Numbered from the stretch's first letter, positions 1 to 9,553 are shown. The stretch is DNA of 64,000 nt from Thalassotalea loyana (GCF_030161435.1 NZ_BSSV01000001.1:372001-436000); one strand, 5' to 3'. Translations and numbers: made by a program. The notes: generated from the sequence alone by a model not told the origin.

Positions 1-176
1 AACAATAATGTGAAGTTAACGTCTTGTGCGGCAATGCCAACGAGTGTCGCCGTACCAGATAAGTGAGAAACTGATTGATGTTCAAAACTAAGCAACCCTA
101 CAGCATTGATAAACCCTGCTATAAAGGCAAGCAATGCGGCTCCTAGTTCAATCCATTTAGGTAGTTGATTAATCAA
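1..176 (-). CDS. DUF1275 (YoaK-like) membrane protein, N-terminal part
   Basis: Only the first 58 codons are inside the window; the gene runs off the left edge. The start is read as TTG at 176-174, because an in-frame stop (TAA) lies just upstream at 194-192 and an AGGA Shine-Dalgarno sits about 6 nt before the TTG. The peptide begins with a hydrophobic helix followed by GFINAVGLLSF and SHLSGTAT, which resembles the first transmembrane segment and the following conserved loop of the DUF1275/YoaK family. The family consists of small multi-pass inner-membrane proteins of unknown function. No transport substrate can be inferred from this fragment. Confidence 0.6.
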   Translation of the reverse strand, partial: MINQLPKWIELGAALLAFIAGFINAVGLLSFEHQSVSHLSGTATLVGIAAQDVNFTLL

Positions 177-215
177 TTTCTTTCCTGATATTTAACGTTG
201 TTTGTGAAATTAGCT

Positions 216-1787
216 TTAAAGCCAGCTATCTGATGATGCTTTGTTCCAATCTTCAAGCCAGTTGTGAGGTATTGTTTCATATTTTGACAATGCCCCTACA
301 AGTTTTGAAGGGTAAATTCGCTCGTAGTTGGTGGTATGACCATTACTCTCTCTTTTATTGATATGCTCGCGTTTTAAGTCGTCCAATGTGTCAAAACCAC
401 ATGCACCGATTAATTCCGCTAGGTGATCAATAGTAGCATTGTGATAGTTTTTCACTCGGCTACTTTTATCATTAACATCAAGAAATCTATATCTAGCAGG
501 ATCTTGGGTAGCGATTCCCGTTGGGCATTTGTCGGTATTGCAGGTTCTTGACTGAATGCAGCCAAGCGCAAACATCATTCCTCGTGCAGAATTAACTGCA
601 TCAGCACCTAAAGCAATAATTTTCGCTATATGGAAAGCGGAAATTATTTTACCTGAAGCGATTATTTTGATCTCTTCTCGCACGTCTAAAGCTACTAATA
701 CATCATTTACGAAAATGACAGCATCAACCAGTGGTGTGCCTACTGCATTGGTAAACTCAATTGGTGCGGCACCTGTACCACCTTCAGAGCCATCAACTGT
801 AATGAAATCTGGAATAATATTGGTTTCCGCAATTGCTTTAGCAATAGCAAAAAACTCTATTTTTGAGCCTATACATAGCTTAAAGCCAACAGGCTTGCCA
901 CCAGAAAGTTTTCTTAATTTATTAATAAACTGAAGTAACTTTTTGGGTGATGAAAAGGCAGAGTGTGCCGCTGGGGAGATAACATCTTGTCCCAGTGCTA
1001 CATTTCTAATATCAGCGATCTCTTTAGTGAGCTTTGCCGAAGGTAAAATCCCACCATGTCCGGGTTTGGCTCCTTGTGATAACTTCACTTCAATCATTTT
1101 TACTGCATCTAACGTAGCTTTTTCTGCGAACTGTTTCTCATCAAAATTACCCAGCTCGTTTCGACAGCCGAAATAGCCAGTGCCTATTTGCCAAATAAGG
1201 TCGCCACCGTATTTTAAGTGGTATGGGCTTAGTCCTCCTTCTCCGGTATTGTGGGCGAAGCCACCTTCTTGTGCTCCTTTATTAAGCGCCATAATTGCAT
1301 TTTTACTTAATGCTCCATAGCTCATCGCTGAAATATTCAGCGGGGATGCAATATAAGGCTTCGAACAAGCACTGTTGCCAAATTGTACCTTTAAGTTTTG
1401 AGGTGCAACTTTAGTTGGAGCAAGAGAGTGATTAATCCATTCATAGCTTGAACGATAAACATCAAATTGTGTTCCGAAAGGGCGAGTATCTGTTTCTCCC
1501 TTTGCTCGCTGGTAAACAAGTGAGCGATATTCACGGTTAAAAGGCCGTCCATTGATGTTGGACTCAACAAAATATTGCTGAATCTCTGGCCTTATATTTT
1601 CAAATAGATAACGTAGATGTCCGATAACTGGGTAGATATTTAATATGGTGTGCTGTTTTTGGAAAACATCATAAATAGCTAATAGTAAAACTGGCACTGA
1701 AAACCAAAGTATCCAATACCAACCGACGAGGTAAAAAACTAAGTTAACCCCAACAGTTATAGTTATTATGAAATGGCGTATTTTCAT
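216..1787 (-). CDS. FMN-binding glutamate synthase family protein, membrane-anchored
   Basis: A 523-aa protein. Residues 1-45 hold one or two hydrophobic segments, so it is probably tethered to the inner membrane. The rest is a GltS-type FMN/Fe-S domain like the central and synthase part of the GltB large subunit. Visible motifs are GHGGILPSAK, DVISPAAHSAF, the flavin-barrel motif TVDGSEGGTGAAP, and a cysteine set C409-x5-C415-x4-C420 (CIQSRTC...KC) typical of the 3Fe-4S cluster of glutamate synthase. There is no N-terminal glutamine amidotransferase domain, so it is not a complete GltB. Such stand-alone proteins are usually annotated as FMN-binding glutamate synthase family with unknown physiological substrate. 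A GGA lies 6 nt before the ATG. The gene follows the broken SpoIIAA-like gene on the same strand. Confidence 0.85.
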   Translation of the reverse strand: MKIRHFIITITVGVNLVFYLVGWYWILWFSVPVLLLAIYDVFQKQHTILNIYPVIGHLRYLFENIRPEIQQYFVESNINGRPFNREYRSLVYQRAKGETDTRPFGTQFDVYRSSYEWINHSLAPTKVAPQNLKVQFGNSACSKPYIASPLNISAMSYGALSKNAIMALNKGAQEGGFAHNTGEGGLSPYHLKYGGDLIWQIGTGYFGCRNELGNFDEKQFAEKATLDAVKMIEVKLSQGAKPGHGGILPSAKLTKEIADIRNVALGQDVISPAAHSAFSSPKKLLQFINKLRKLSGGKPVGFKLCIGSKIEFFAIAKAIAETNIIPDFITVDGSEGGTGAAPIEFTNAVGTPLVDAVIFVNDVLVALDVREEIKIIASGKIISAFHIAKIIALGADAVNSARGMMFALGCIQSRTCNTDKCPTGIATQDPARYRFLDVNDKSSRVKNYHNATIDHLAELIGACGFDTLDDLKREHINKRESNGHTTNYERIYPSKLVGALSKYETIPHNWLEDWNKASSDSWL

Positions 1788-1839
1788 ATTTATCCAATAA
1801 AGTACTTTCTACAAAGCCGCTTTTACCATGTTTAGGCGT

Positions 1840-2202
1840 TTAATGAGAAGCCCATGTGATTGCTTTATCCAATTCGTCAAATGAAAAGTGTTTTATTTCT
1901 GCGGCTAAGAAATGACTTGCTATATGCTCGCCAATCAAACTTATTGCAGAGTCAGTTACAAGTGCGACATGGCTGACCTTTTTATGATGATCTCCGACAA
2001 ACTTTAAATGTGAAATAAATGCTGAAAAGGAGTCCCATCAAGGGAAAGTTTTGACATGGATGATAATGCCATTGAGCTTACCTGAATTTTTAATATACGG
2101 GTCTATGATCCTAGCCGCCACTTCAAAATCTGATGGTGTTAGTTTGTCGGTCGGTTTTAGTAACACTGTGTTAGATGACTCTAATATTTCTACTTTTAAC
2201 AT
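1840..2202 (-). pseudogene. SpoIIAA-like (STAS-fold) protein interrupted by one in-frame TGA
   Basis: Reading the minus strand from ATG 2202-2200 gives a 120-residue protein ending in TAA at 1842-1840, with a single TGA at 2040-2038 (codon 55). Both sides are in the same frame. The upstream half reads MLKVEILESSNTVLLKP and ends NGIIIHVKTFP; the downstream half starts WDSFSAFISHLKFV and continues with HVALVTDSAISL. From memory of the SpoIIAA-like family (PF11964) the junction is normally F-P-G-W-D, so TGA replaces a glycine codon (GGA). That fits a one-base nonsense change rather than a frameshift. The rest of the protein looks uneroded, so the change is recent, is a sequence error, or is read through. 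Confidence 0.75.
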
Positions 2203-2565
2203 ATCGCTTTCCTTATGAATGCTTTGAAACGAAAGACATTATTATGCCTGTTATATCTATAGCCTAAACCAAGAAGCTTAAATTAAGCTTAACTGTTATC
2301 TTAACTTTCGATAAAAACTTATACCCATTAATTTATTCAGCTATCAGTCAATAAACTTCTTTTTATATATTGTTAACAATGTAGTGTTCACCTACATTTT
2401 CATTTAGCAAGGAAAAATTAAAGTCATTGAGATATTAGATAGCTTTACTAATATTGTATGAGGGCACTATTAATCAGCGCTGCTTTATAAATGTGGTAAT
2501 TCGAAGTTTCTCATAAGTGGATATGCCCTGTAATAGACTTATTGTGACTATTATGAAGGTGATAT
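2203..2565. promoter_or_regulatory. AT-rich intergenic region upstream of the DUF5666 lipoprotein gene
   Basis: About 360 bp with no convincing gene. It separates two divergent transcription units (SpoIIAA-like on minus, lipoprotein on plus), so it must contain both promoters. A 17-nt palindrome, AAGCTTAAATTAAGCTT, lies at 2274-2290 and is a possible operator. The Shine-Dalgarno for the lipoprotein is AAGGTG at 2556-2561. Confidence 0.4.
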
Positions 2566-5319
2566 ATGAAAAATTTATTCAAACTATCAACTCTATCATT
2601 CATCGTATTATCGAGTGTTGGATGTGGTGGAGGCTCAAGCGAAAGTGCCTCACAACCTATCGAAACGACAGCCTATGGAAACATGGAAGTAATTTTAGCT
2701 GGGCTACCACCCGGCTTATCGGCAGACATACAGATAACAGGGCCTAATAATTATTCAACGTCGCTAATATCGGGTGAAGTCTTATCAAACTTAGTTACTG
2801 GCGATTACACCTTGAGTGTGAACAGTGTTACTGCTCAAGGTGTCACTTATAGCTTTAACAATGGACAGTCGCAAATGGTGACTGTCTCAGAAGGTCAAAC
2901 CTTAAGTGTGAACATTAACTATAAGGCCCCTGTGACAGTAACGGGTATTATCACAGGTTTTGGTAGTGTGTATATTAACGGTGTTAAGTTTGAGACAGAC
3001 CAAGCTGGTGTTACTGCGAACGGAGAAAATGATACCGAAGATGCATTAGAAGTAGGCATGGTTGTTACTGTCAACGGAAACGTTGGAGCTGATGGTGAAG
3101 GTGCAGAGGCTTCTTCCATTGATTATCAAGCTAATGCGGAAGGTCCTGTTACTGGCATTAATTTAGCAGAAAAAACTATTACTCTACTTAGTCAAGTTTA
3201 CTTTGTTGATGATTTAACTGAATTTGAAAACATCACGTTTGATTTCATCCAAATAGGTCATTGGGTTGAAGTCTCTGCTATCCAAAATAGCGATGGCCAG
3301 TACATAGCAACACGAATAGAGTTATCTGATACCTCTGAAGGTATTCAGTTAGTTGGAGAGGTAACACAGCTTGAAACGGTAGCAATGACGTTCAATATTG
3401 ATGAGCAAGTTATTGATTATTCAAACGCTACCGTTGAAGGAGAGCTACTTGATGGTGTAGAAGTCGAGGTTGAATCAGAATTGGACCTTGTTGACGGTGT
3501 TTTGTTTGCTACTGAAGTCGAAGTAGAAGAAGCGCAAGATTTAGCTGGTCAGCTTATAGGTTTTGAAGGTGAAATCGAGGTGTTTACGTCAATTACCGAT
3601 TTTGTGGTAGATGACCAAGCTATCACAACAACGACTGAAACTACTTTTAAAGGTGGGCAAAGCTCTGATTTAGCACTAGGTGTTGATATTGCTGTTAGAG
3701 GTTCAATTGTTGAGGATCTATTTGTCGCTACAGAAATCAGAATTGAGCACGAAACAGAAATTAAAATTGAAGGGCTTGTCGAGTCAACTGACCTAGAGAA
3801 TAATTCGATTGTTATTCTAGGCAACACAATCTTTACTGATGAGTACACTCGTTTTATTGATGACTCAGAAGATGACGAAAGACGTTTTAGGATTGATGAC
3901 ATTTTAATTGGCGATAAGGTTTCTATCAAGGCATTTGATAATGAAGGCCAATTGCTTGCTAGTCAGATAAAACGCAAGAAAACAGTCAACGAAGTAGACG
4001 ATGAAACAGAAATAACTGAGTTAGAAGGTAAAGTATCAGATATCAGTGCCCCCACTTTTTTAATTAATGGTGTAGTAGTTAAAGTCACTGACGCTAGTGT
4101 CATTGAATCACCAAATGGCTCAGAACTAACTTCAAGTGAATTTTTCTCTGTTGTCACGCTTGATACCGAAGTGGACGTTGAAGGTATCCCTCAAGATGAT
4201 GGTTCTCTACTCGCATTAAAAATTGAAATTGAGTCGAAAGAAAACAATTCTGGTGACGCAGAACCTTATATAAAGCTAAAAGGTAATATTGATAGCTTTA
4301 ACTCTATTGAGGCTTTTACCGTTAATGGTCACTCGATAACTACAAATCAATTTACACGATACGAAGGTGGTAACCCTGAATTATTAGTTGTCGGCGTTAA
4401 AGTAGAAATTAAAGGCCATCAAGCTGAAGACGGTACAATTGTCGCCAAGAAAATTGAGATTAAGATGGATGATGATAGTGACCGTGAAAGTGAAATAGAA
4501 GGTGAAATTACAGATTTCATTAGTGCTACCGACTTTTCTATTGGTGAACAAGTCATTACAACGACAGATAATACAGAGTTCGATAACGGAAGTATCGAAA
4601 GCTTGGCATTAGGCGTCCATGTCGAGGTTGAGGGCCATATCAATAATGATGGTACTCTAGTTGCAGATGAAATTGAATTTGAAGAAGTCGATGAAATTTC
4701 AGTGAAAGGCGTTGTTTCTAGTTTTGTATCAGCGACAGAGTTTTCAATCGGTGAGCAAGTGATCACAACTAATAGCGAAACCGAATTTAAGAACAGCAAC
4801 GCTTCGATGCTGGCACTTGGTGTAACACTAGAAGTTGAAGGTGTGCTTGATGAAAATGGTACGCTTGTAGCAACAAAAGTTGAATTTGAAGAGACTGATG
4901 AAGTTGAAGTTAAAGGTATTATTACCGTATTAAATTCTACAACTGATTTTGAAATTGATGGGCATCATGTAATTACAGATGAATTTACAGTTTTCAAAAA
5001 TGGAACAGCGGAAAACTTAGCATTAGGTGTGGAAATTGAGATTGAAGGGTATGCCAATAGTGATGGTTCAATTCTAGCATATAAAGTTGAATTTCAAGAA
5101 AACGATGAGAATGAAGTTGAAGTAATAGGCGCTATATCGGAATTTGTTTCCGCTGTCGATTTCTCTATTGGAGAACAGAAAATTACAACTACTGATGATA
5201 CCGAATTTGAAGATGGCTCTATTGCTGATCTTGCTGAAGGTGTAACGGTTGAAGTAGAAGGGGCTTTGGATGAGAACAATGTATTGGTTGCTAAAAAAAT
5301 TGAGTTTAAAGAGAATTAG
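2566..5319 (+). CDS. Large lipoprotein built of tandem DUF5666 repeats
   Basis: A 917-aa protein. It starts with a lipoprotein signal peptide whose lipobox is SVGC (Cys20), followed by GGGSSES, so it is probably a lipid-anchored envelope protein. After a short domain (about residues 40-120) come about eleven copies of a roughly 70-80 residue unit: a G-x-I-x-x-F start, a hydrophobic stretch, T-x-F/T-E-F, a LALGVxVEVEG strand and LVAxKIE at the end. This is the DUF5666 pattern. The last four copies are nearly alike, sharing FSIGEQxITT and TEF. The protein is strongly acidic. The start has a good AAGGTG Shine-Dalgarno. Function is unknown; the repeated beta-rich units suggest a surface or periplasmic binding or structural role (inference). 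It stands alone, convergent with the cytochrome b gene. Confidence 0.8.
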   Translation: MKNLFKLSTLSFIVLSSVGCGGGSSESASQPIETTAYGNMEVILAGLPPGLSADIQITGPNNYSTSLISGEVLSNLVTGDYTLSVNSVTAQGVTYSFNNGQSQMVTVSEGQTLSVNINYKAPVTVTGIITGFGSVYINGVKFETDQAGVTANGENDTEDALEVGMVVTVNGNVGADGEGAEASSIDYQANAEGPVTGINLAEKTITLLSQVYFVDDLTEFENITFDFIQIGHWVEVSAIQNSDGQYIATRIELSDTSEGIQLVGEVTQLETVAMTFNIDEQVIDYSNATVEGELLDGVEVEVESELDLVDGVLFATEVEVEEAQDLAGQLIGFEGEIEVFTSITDFVVDDQAITTTTETTFKGGQSSDLALGVDIAVRGSIVEDLFVATEIRIEHETEIKIEGLVESTDLENNSIVILGNTIFTDEYTRFIDDSEDDERRFRIDDILIGDKVSIKAFDNEGQLLASQIKRKKTVNEVDDETEITELEGKVSDISAPTFLINGVVVKVTDASVIESPNGSELTSSEFFSVVTLDTEVDVEGIPQDDGSLLALKIEIESKENNSGDAEPYIKLKGNIDSFNSIEAFTVNGHSITTNQFTRYEGGNPELLVVGVKVEIKGHQAEDGTIVAKKIEIKMDDDSDRESEIEGEITDFISATDFSIGEQVITTTDNTEFDNGSIESLALGVHVEVEGHINNDGTLVADEIEFEEVDEISVKGVVSSFVSATEFSIGEQVITTNSETEFKNSNASMLALGVTLEVEGVLDENGTLVATKVEFEETDEVEVKGIITVLNSTTDFEIDGHHVITDEFTVFKNGTAENLALGVEIEIEGYANSDGSILAYKVEFQENDENEVEVIGAISEFVSAVDFSIGEQKITTTDDTEFEDGSIADLAEGVTVEVEGALDENNVLVAKKIEFKEN

Positions 5320-5396
5320 TTAAAATAAGAGTTAACATTTCGATTGCTAAAACTGAAATGTCTGTGATTATATGTTTAATATACTAAGGAAGAGCG

Positions 5397-5430
5397 AGTA
5401 CTTCTCTTGAAACTTTTCAAGAGAAGTACT
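5397..5430. terminator. Long perfect hairpin between convergent genes
   Basis: A perfect inverted repeat with 16-nt arms (AGTACTTCTCTTGAAA and its complement) and a 2-nt centre, between the convergent lipoprotein and cytochrome b genes. Neither side has a run of T, so it may be a Rho-assisted or bidirectional transcription stop rather than a classic intrinsic terminator. Confidence 0.5.
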
Positions 5431-5444
5431 GCTAATCAAGTATC

Positions 5445-6152
5445 TCACAATTTTTTAGGCAAAAACTTATACCCAGTGATCATTGCAGAAATCAACCCAG
5501 ACTTTTCTCGTCGCTCACCAATGATAACACCCAGAATATGCAAGGGAATTAGTGCTAATAGGGCATAAAATGCGTATACATGAGCTGTAATAATAGGAGA
5601 ACGAAATTCTCTAAGTTGCTTATATCGCTCTTCATCAACGTTAACCTTTGAATAAGGCTTGATTGCGTCAAGTTGAGTCTCGTCAACTGCAATACTTTTA
5701 GCGAAGTGTTGCCCTAATGGTGGATAGTAGATGTCAGTCCCTGCTAATATTAACCCCGTCGCCATTTGAACTGTCATTGCAATCAGCAAGGCAAGTACCA
5801 TGAGCTTGCCTAGCGGGTTATGGCCTGTGTAAACTTGCTTTGGAGAACGCTTGAAGTCTGTCAGTTCTTTTTTATACCCTTTCATAAATGGCAGAGTCTG
5901 CGACCACTTTTCATTCGACGAGCCTATAAAGCCCATGACTAGCCGAACAATTAGGTTGATGGCAAAAATGTAACCAATAGAAACATGTATAGTTTTAAGC
6001 AATATTTTGGCGTCTACCGATACCCCCAATGTCTTACTATTAAATATGATTAAGCCGAACACTATCAGTAAGCTAATTGTGATGACGTTTATCCAGTGAA
6101 AAAGCCTGATGCTTCTAGACCACACATAAGTAAGCGTTTTAGTTTTATTCAT
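5445..6152 (-). CDS. Cytochrome b/b6 domain protein (cytochrome b561-like)
   Basis: A 235-aa integral membrane protein with four or five transmembrane helices and histidines suited to haem b binding (RLFHWIN near residue 19, KTIHVSIGY near 50, ITAHVY and LIPLHILG near the C-terminus). This is the pattern of the bacterial cytochrome b561 / Ni-Fe-hydrogenase b-type cytochrome family, which passes electrons between the quinone pool and a partner in the membrane. It is the last gene of a minus-strand operon after the adaptor, RND pump and DUF3240 genes; the gap to DUF3240 is about 31 nt and the start has an AAGGAG-type Shine-Dalgarno. The electron partner is not evident. Confidence 0.8.
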   Translation of the reverse strand: MNKTKTLTYVWSRSIRLFHWINVITISLLIVFGLIIFNSKTLGVSVDAKILLKTIHVSIGYIFAINLIVRLVMGFIGSSNEKWSQTLPFMKGYKKELTDFKRSPKQVYTGHNPLGKLMVLALLIAMTVQMATGLILAGTDIYYPPLGQHFAKSIAVDETQLDAIKPYSKVNVDEERYKQLREFRSPIITAHVYAFYALLALIPLHILGVIIGERREKSGLISAMITGYKFLPKKL

Positions 6153-6183
6153 GACATTTCTCCTTTTCTAGAGATTTTGTAAT

Positions 6184-6489
6184 TCATAAATGACCCGTTT
6201 CGATGATTGGTGTTGCCCAATATCTAATTTTTATGGTTGCGAATAGTGAACTTAGTTCTTCTTTAAGCTGTTCTAATTCACTTTGCTCAATCACCACTTC
6301 AAACTTCAGCATATCTTTGTACCCTCTAACCTGTTCCTCTAAGCTAAAAGCACTATGTTTCTGGCTATACCCCATGATAGGGAAAATATTAAAACCTGAT
6401 GCTATATCACTCAGCATTAACTGGTCGATAACATCATCCTTGTGTTTCTTAGGGGTGATGAAAGTAAATACTAATGATGAACTAAACAT
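6184..6489 (-). CDS. DUF3240 family protein
   Basis: A 101-aa soluble protein resembling the DUF3240 family: a small ferredoxin-fold-like protein beginning with a beta strand (LVFTFITPKKHKDDVIDQLM), with an acidic helix and a second strand near the C-terminus (ATIKIRYWATPI). DUF3240 genes are commonly found directly behind CusA/CzcA-type RND pump genes. Here the start codon lies inside the end of the pump gene (8-nt overlap), so translation is coupled. A regulatory or metal-sensing role comparable to PII-like proteins is only inference. Confidence 0.75.
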   Translation of the reverse strand: MFSSSLVFTFITPKKHKDDVIDQLMLSDIASGFNIFPIMGYSQKHSAFSLEEQVRGYKDMLKFEVVIEQSELEQLKEELSSLFATIKIRYWATPIIETGHL

Positions 6490-9400
6490 TGCGCTGCTCC
6501 AAAAAACGATACCAGATTGGCAATAAATAGAGGGTTGTTGCTGTTGAAGTCATTAAGCCTCCGATAACGACGATAGCAAGCGGTTTTTGTATCTCAGCGC
6601 CCGGTCCTGTGGCAAAAGCCAGTGGCATTAGGCCGAACATTGCAGTGGTTGCGGTCATGAGTATAGGGCGCAGTCTTCTTCGGGAGCCATCTACTACACG
6701 TTCAGTGATATTAGATATGGTGGTTTTACTCTGTTCGAAGTAGCTAACCATGACAATGCCATTGAGCACTGCAACACCTAGTAATGCGATAAAGCCAATT
6801 GATGCAGGAATTGACAAATATTGTTCAGATATAAGTAATGCGAAAACACCTCCCATTAAAGCAAATGGGATGTTACAAAGAATTAAGTTTGCTAGGGATA
6901 CAGATCTAAAAGTCGTAAACAAAATCACAAAAATTAAGATAAGAGCTAAAGGGACAACGATTATTAGGTTTTTCATTGCTCGCTGCTGATTTTCGAACTC
7001 GCCACCAAAAGTTATGTAGTAACCGCTAGGAAGCGACAACTCAGTGTTTACTTTGGCTCGTAGCTCTTCAACAAAACTAACAACATCTCTGTTTTCTACA
7101 TTGGTTGTGATTGAGACAAACCTTTTACCTCGCTCCCTTTCGATCAGTAAAGGCTCTTGTTCCAGAGTTATGTTAGCAACAGTCTCCAATGATAAAATGG
7201 TATTATCAGGCATTAAAATAGATACTTGCTTCAACTCATTTATGGAACTAATTTGACTGGCTCTGTCTTTTGACGAAGCGCCGAAAACAATGGGAGTAAA
7301 TTTATTAACGGTGACTAACTTAGATATTTGACTACCTTCAAGTTGGGGTTTGAGAAAATCAGTTAGTGCTTTAGTGGTTAAACCAAATTGACGAGCAATT
7401 TCTTGCTTTAAAGAAATTCGAATGTATTTTCCACCTTCTATCAATGCAGCCTGTACGTCTTGACTGCCCCTAACTTCGCTGACTAACCGCTTCATTTTTT
7501 CAGCGAGAACCGCTAACTCTTGGACTTTATCACCAAAAACTTTTATTGATACATCGCCTGTAGATCCCGTCAACATTTCCGTTACACGCATTTGAATAGG
7601 TTGGGTAAAGTTTGTATTCATACCGGGATATTTTGATAAAACGTTGCGTATATCTTCGATAAGCTGTTGCTTGGTTTCAAAACGCCACTCACTTTGAGGC
7701 TTTAATTCCATAAATATATCTGTTTCATTTAGACTCATTGGGTCGAGTCCAAGCTCATCTGAACCAGTTCTTGCAACAATTTGAAGTATTTCAGGCACTT
7801 GTTGTAGTAGCGCTTTTTCAACTTGAGTATCAATATTTAAAGAAGATTGCAGGGTAATAGATGGTGACTTTTCTAGCTGAACAATGATGTCTCCTTCATC
7901 CAACGTTGGCATAAAGCTTTTGCCTAAGCCTGCAAAAGCAAAAATGCTTAAAATCAAGAGTCCAAAGGCTATCAATGACGCTGATTTGGGTGAATGAATA
8001 GCGCTGAATAGCGACTTTTTGTACTTATTTTGTAATGACTTGATGAAACTAGGTTCACTTGACTCTTTTGATTTGAGTATCATTGAAGCTAGTACAGGGA
8101 TAAAAGTAAACGCAAAAATTAGCGCAGATAACATCGCAAAAACAATCGTCAGTGCAACAGGCGAAAACAGTTTTCCCTCTAGTCCTGTTAGCGTTAGAAG
8201 GGGTGAAAAAACAATAATGACAATTAATGTTCCCGACACCGTTGGCACAGAGACTTCTTTACATGCCCTATAAATAACATGTAGCTTTGGAAGTTTGCTG
8301 TTTTCTGACAGCCTATTTACAGTATTTTCAACTACAACAACGGATGCATCGACAAGCATACCAATTGCTATAACTAAGCCCCCTAAACTCATCAAGTTTG
8401 CTGATATCGAAAAGTAGCTCATTAATAAAAAAGTAGTCAGCGCTGCTATCGGTAAAGATATAGAGACAATCAATGCCGCTCTGAGATTACCAAGGAACAA
8501 TGCAAGTAATATGACAACGAGCACGACAGCTTGAATTAATGCATTGGTGATGGTTTCAATAGCGGTACTAATTAAATTAGATCTATCATAAAAGACATTG
8601 ATTGTCGTACCATTAGGTAGCGAGCGCTCTAACTCTTCAAGCTTTTCTTTGACCATATTCACTACTTGGTCAGTATTACTATTTTTTAGGGCGATAACTA
8701 AACCTTGTACAGCCTCTTTACCATTATGTGTCACTGCACCATAGCGTGTTAGATTTCCTTCGTTAATTGTTGCAATATCAGCTAATCGGACAATACCTTG
8801 TTGGCTATTTTTCACTATCAACTGACGAATCTCGTCAATTTTTTCAAATTGCCCTTGTGTTCGTACAACAATATTGTCGTTTCCTTTGTTTATTCGGCCA
8901 ATTCCACCATTCAAATTGTTGTCTATAATTGCTTGTTCAATATCATTAAAAGAAACGTGCTTAGAGTGCATCTTTAAAGGAATTGGTGATATTTCATAAG
9001 TTTTTACATAGCCGCCTAAACTGTTTACGTCTGCAACACCTGCAACGGTTCGAAGAATCGGTCTGATCTGCCAGTCTAAAATGTTACGTCGCTGTTGTAG
9101 GCTTAAGTTTGGATTGTCTACTGTAAACATAAACATCTCACTTAATGGCGTACTCATAGGAGCTAGACCACCAGAAATGTTTTCAGGTAGCTCAGCCCAG
9201 ATATTCATTAGTCTTTCATTGACTTGTTGCCTAGCCCAGTAAATATCTGTGCCTTCTTCAAAATCAAGTGTAATGTCCGTAATCGAGTACTTTGTCGTCG
9301 AGCGCAGGATCTCTTGGGATGGGATGCCAAGTAATTCAGTTTCGACGATTCGTGTGATTTGAGTTTCAATTTCCGAGGTTGTCATCCCCGGTGCTTTTAA

Positions 9401-9550
9401 AACGATTTTTACTTGTGTAGGTGAAATATCGGGAAAAGCGTCGATTGGCAAGTTATACCAAGCATTAATCCCAGCAGCAGTAACAAGAAGGCTTAAAATA
9501 CAAATAAAAATTCGTTGGATGAGTGAGAATCTGACCACCGCACTTATCAT
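6482..9550 (-). CDS. Heavy-metal-efflux RND permease (CzcA/CusA family)
   Basis: A 1022-aa inner-membrane pump of the RND superfamily, HME subfamily, within the usual length of about 1020-1060. The first helix is followed by LPIDAFPDISPTQV, the typical periplasmic entry of HME pumps. The TM4 proton-relay region reads AIGMLVDASVVVVENTV, with the conserved Asp and Glu. A second helix block contains GVAVLNGIVMVSYF and RLRPILMTATTAMFGLMPLA. It should exchange protons for cation export across the inner membrane and periplasm. The metal cannot be assigned with confidence. It follows the adaptor gene by 3 nt and overlaps DUF3240. No outer-membrane channel gene is present, so one encoded elsewhere is presumably used. 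Confidence 0.93.
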   Translation of the reverse strand: MISAVVRFSLIQRIFICILSLLVTAAGINAWYNLPIDAFPDISPTQVKIVLKAPGMTTSEIETQITRIVETELLGIPSQEILRSTTKYSITDITLDFEEGTDIYWARQQVNERLMNIWAELPENISGGLAPMSTPLSEMFMFTVDNPNLSLQQRRNILDWQIRPILRTVAGVADVNSLGGYVKTYEISPIPLKMHSKHVSFNDIEQAIIDNNLNGGIGRINKGNDNIVVRTQGQFEKIDEIRQLIVKNSQQGIVRLADIATINEGNLTRYGAVTHNGKEAVQGLVIALKNSNTDQVVNMVKEKLEELERSLPNGTTINVFYDRSNLISTAIETITNALIQAVVLVVILLALFLGNLRAALIVSISLPIAALTTFLLMSYFSISANLMSLGGLVIAIGMLVDASVVVVENTVNRLSENSKLPKLHVIYRACKEVSVPTVSGTLIVIIVFSPLLTLTGLEGKLFSPVALTIVFAMLSALIFAFTFIPVLASMILKSKESSEPSFIKSLQNKYKKSLFSAIHSPKSASLIAFGLLILSIFAFAGLGKSFMPTLDEGDIIVQLEKSPSITLQSSLNIDTQVEKALLQQVPEILQIVARTGSDELGLDPMSLNETDIFMELKPQSEWRFETKQQLIEDIRNVLSKYPGMNTNFTQPIQMRVTEMLTGSTGDVSIKVFGDKVQELAVLAEKMKRLVSEVRGSQDVQAALIEGGKYIRISLKQEIARQFGLTTKALTDFLKPQLEGSQISKLVTVNKFTPIVFGASSKDRASQISSINELKQVSILMPDNTILSLETVANITLEQEPLLIERERGKRFVSITTNVENRDVVSFVEELRAKVNTELSLPSGYYITFGGEFENQQRAMKNLIIVVPLALILIFVILFTTFRSVSLANLILCNIPFALMGGVFALLISEQYLSIPASIGFIALLGVAVLNGIVMVSYFEQSKTTISNITERVVDGSRRRLRPILMTATTAMFGLMPLAFATGPGAEIQKPLAIVVIGGLMTSTATTLYLLPIWYRFLEQRNV

Positions 9551-9553
9551 GGT

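Noticed and set aside
2517-2747. A plus-strand frame overlapping the start of the DUF5666 lipoprotein.
   Set aside because: It lies in another frame of a clear gene, has no ribosome site and no domain; it is a shadow frame.
3549-5279. Several long antisense frames inside the DUF5666 gene.
   Set aside because: They are by-products of the repetitive Glu/Val/Thr-rich codons on the other strand; the antisense peptides are Ser/Thr-rich without any start signals.
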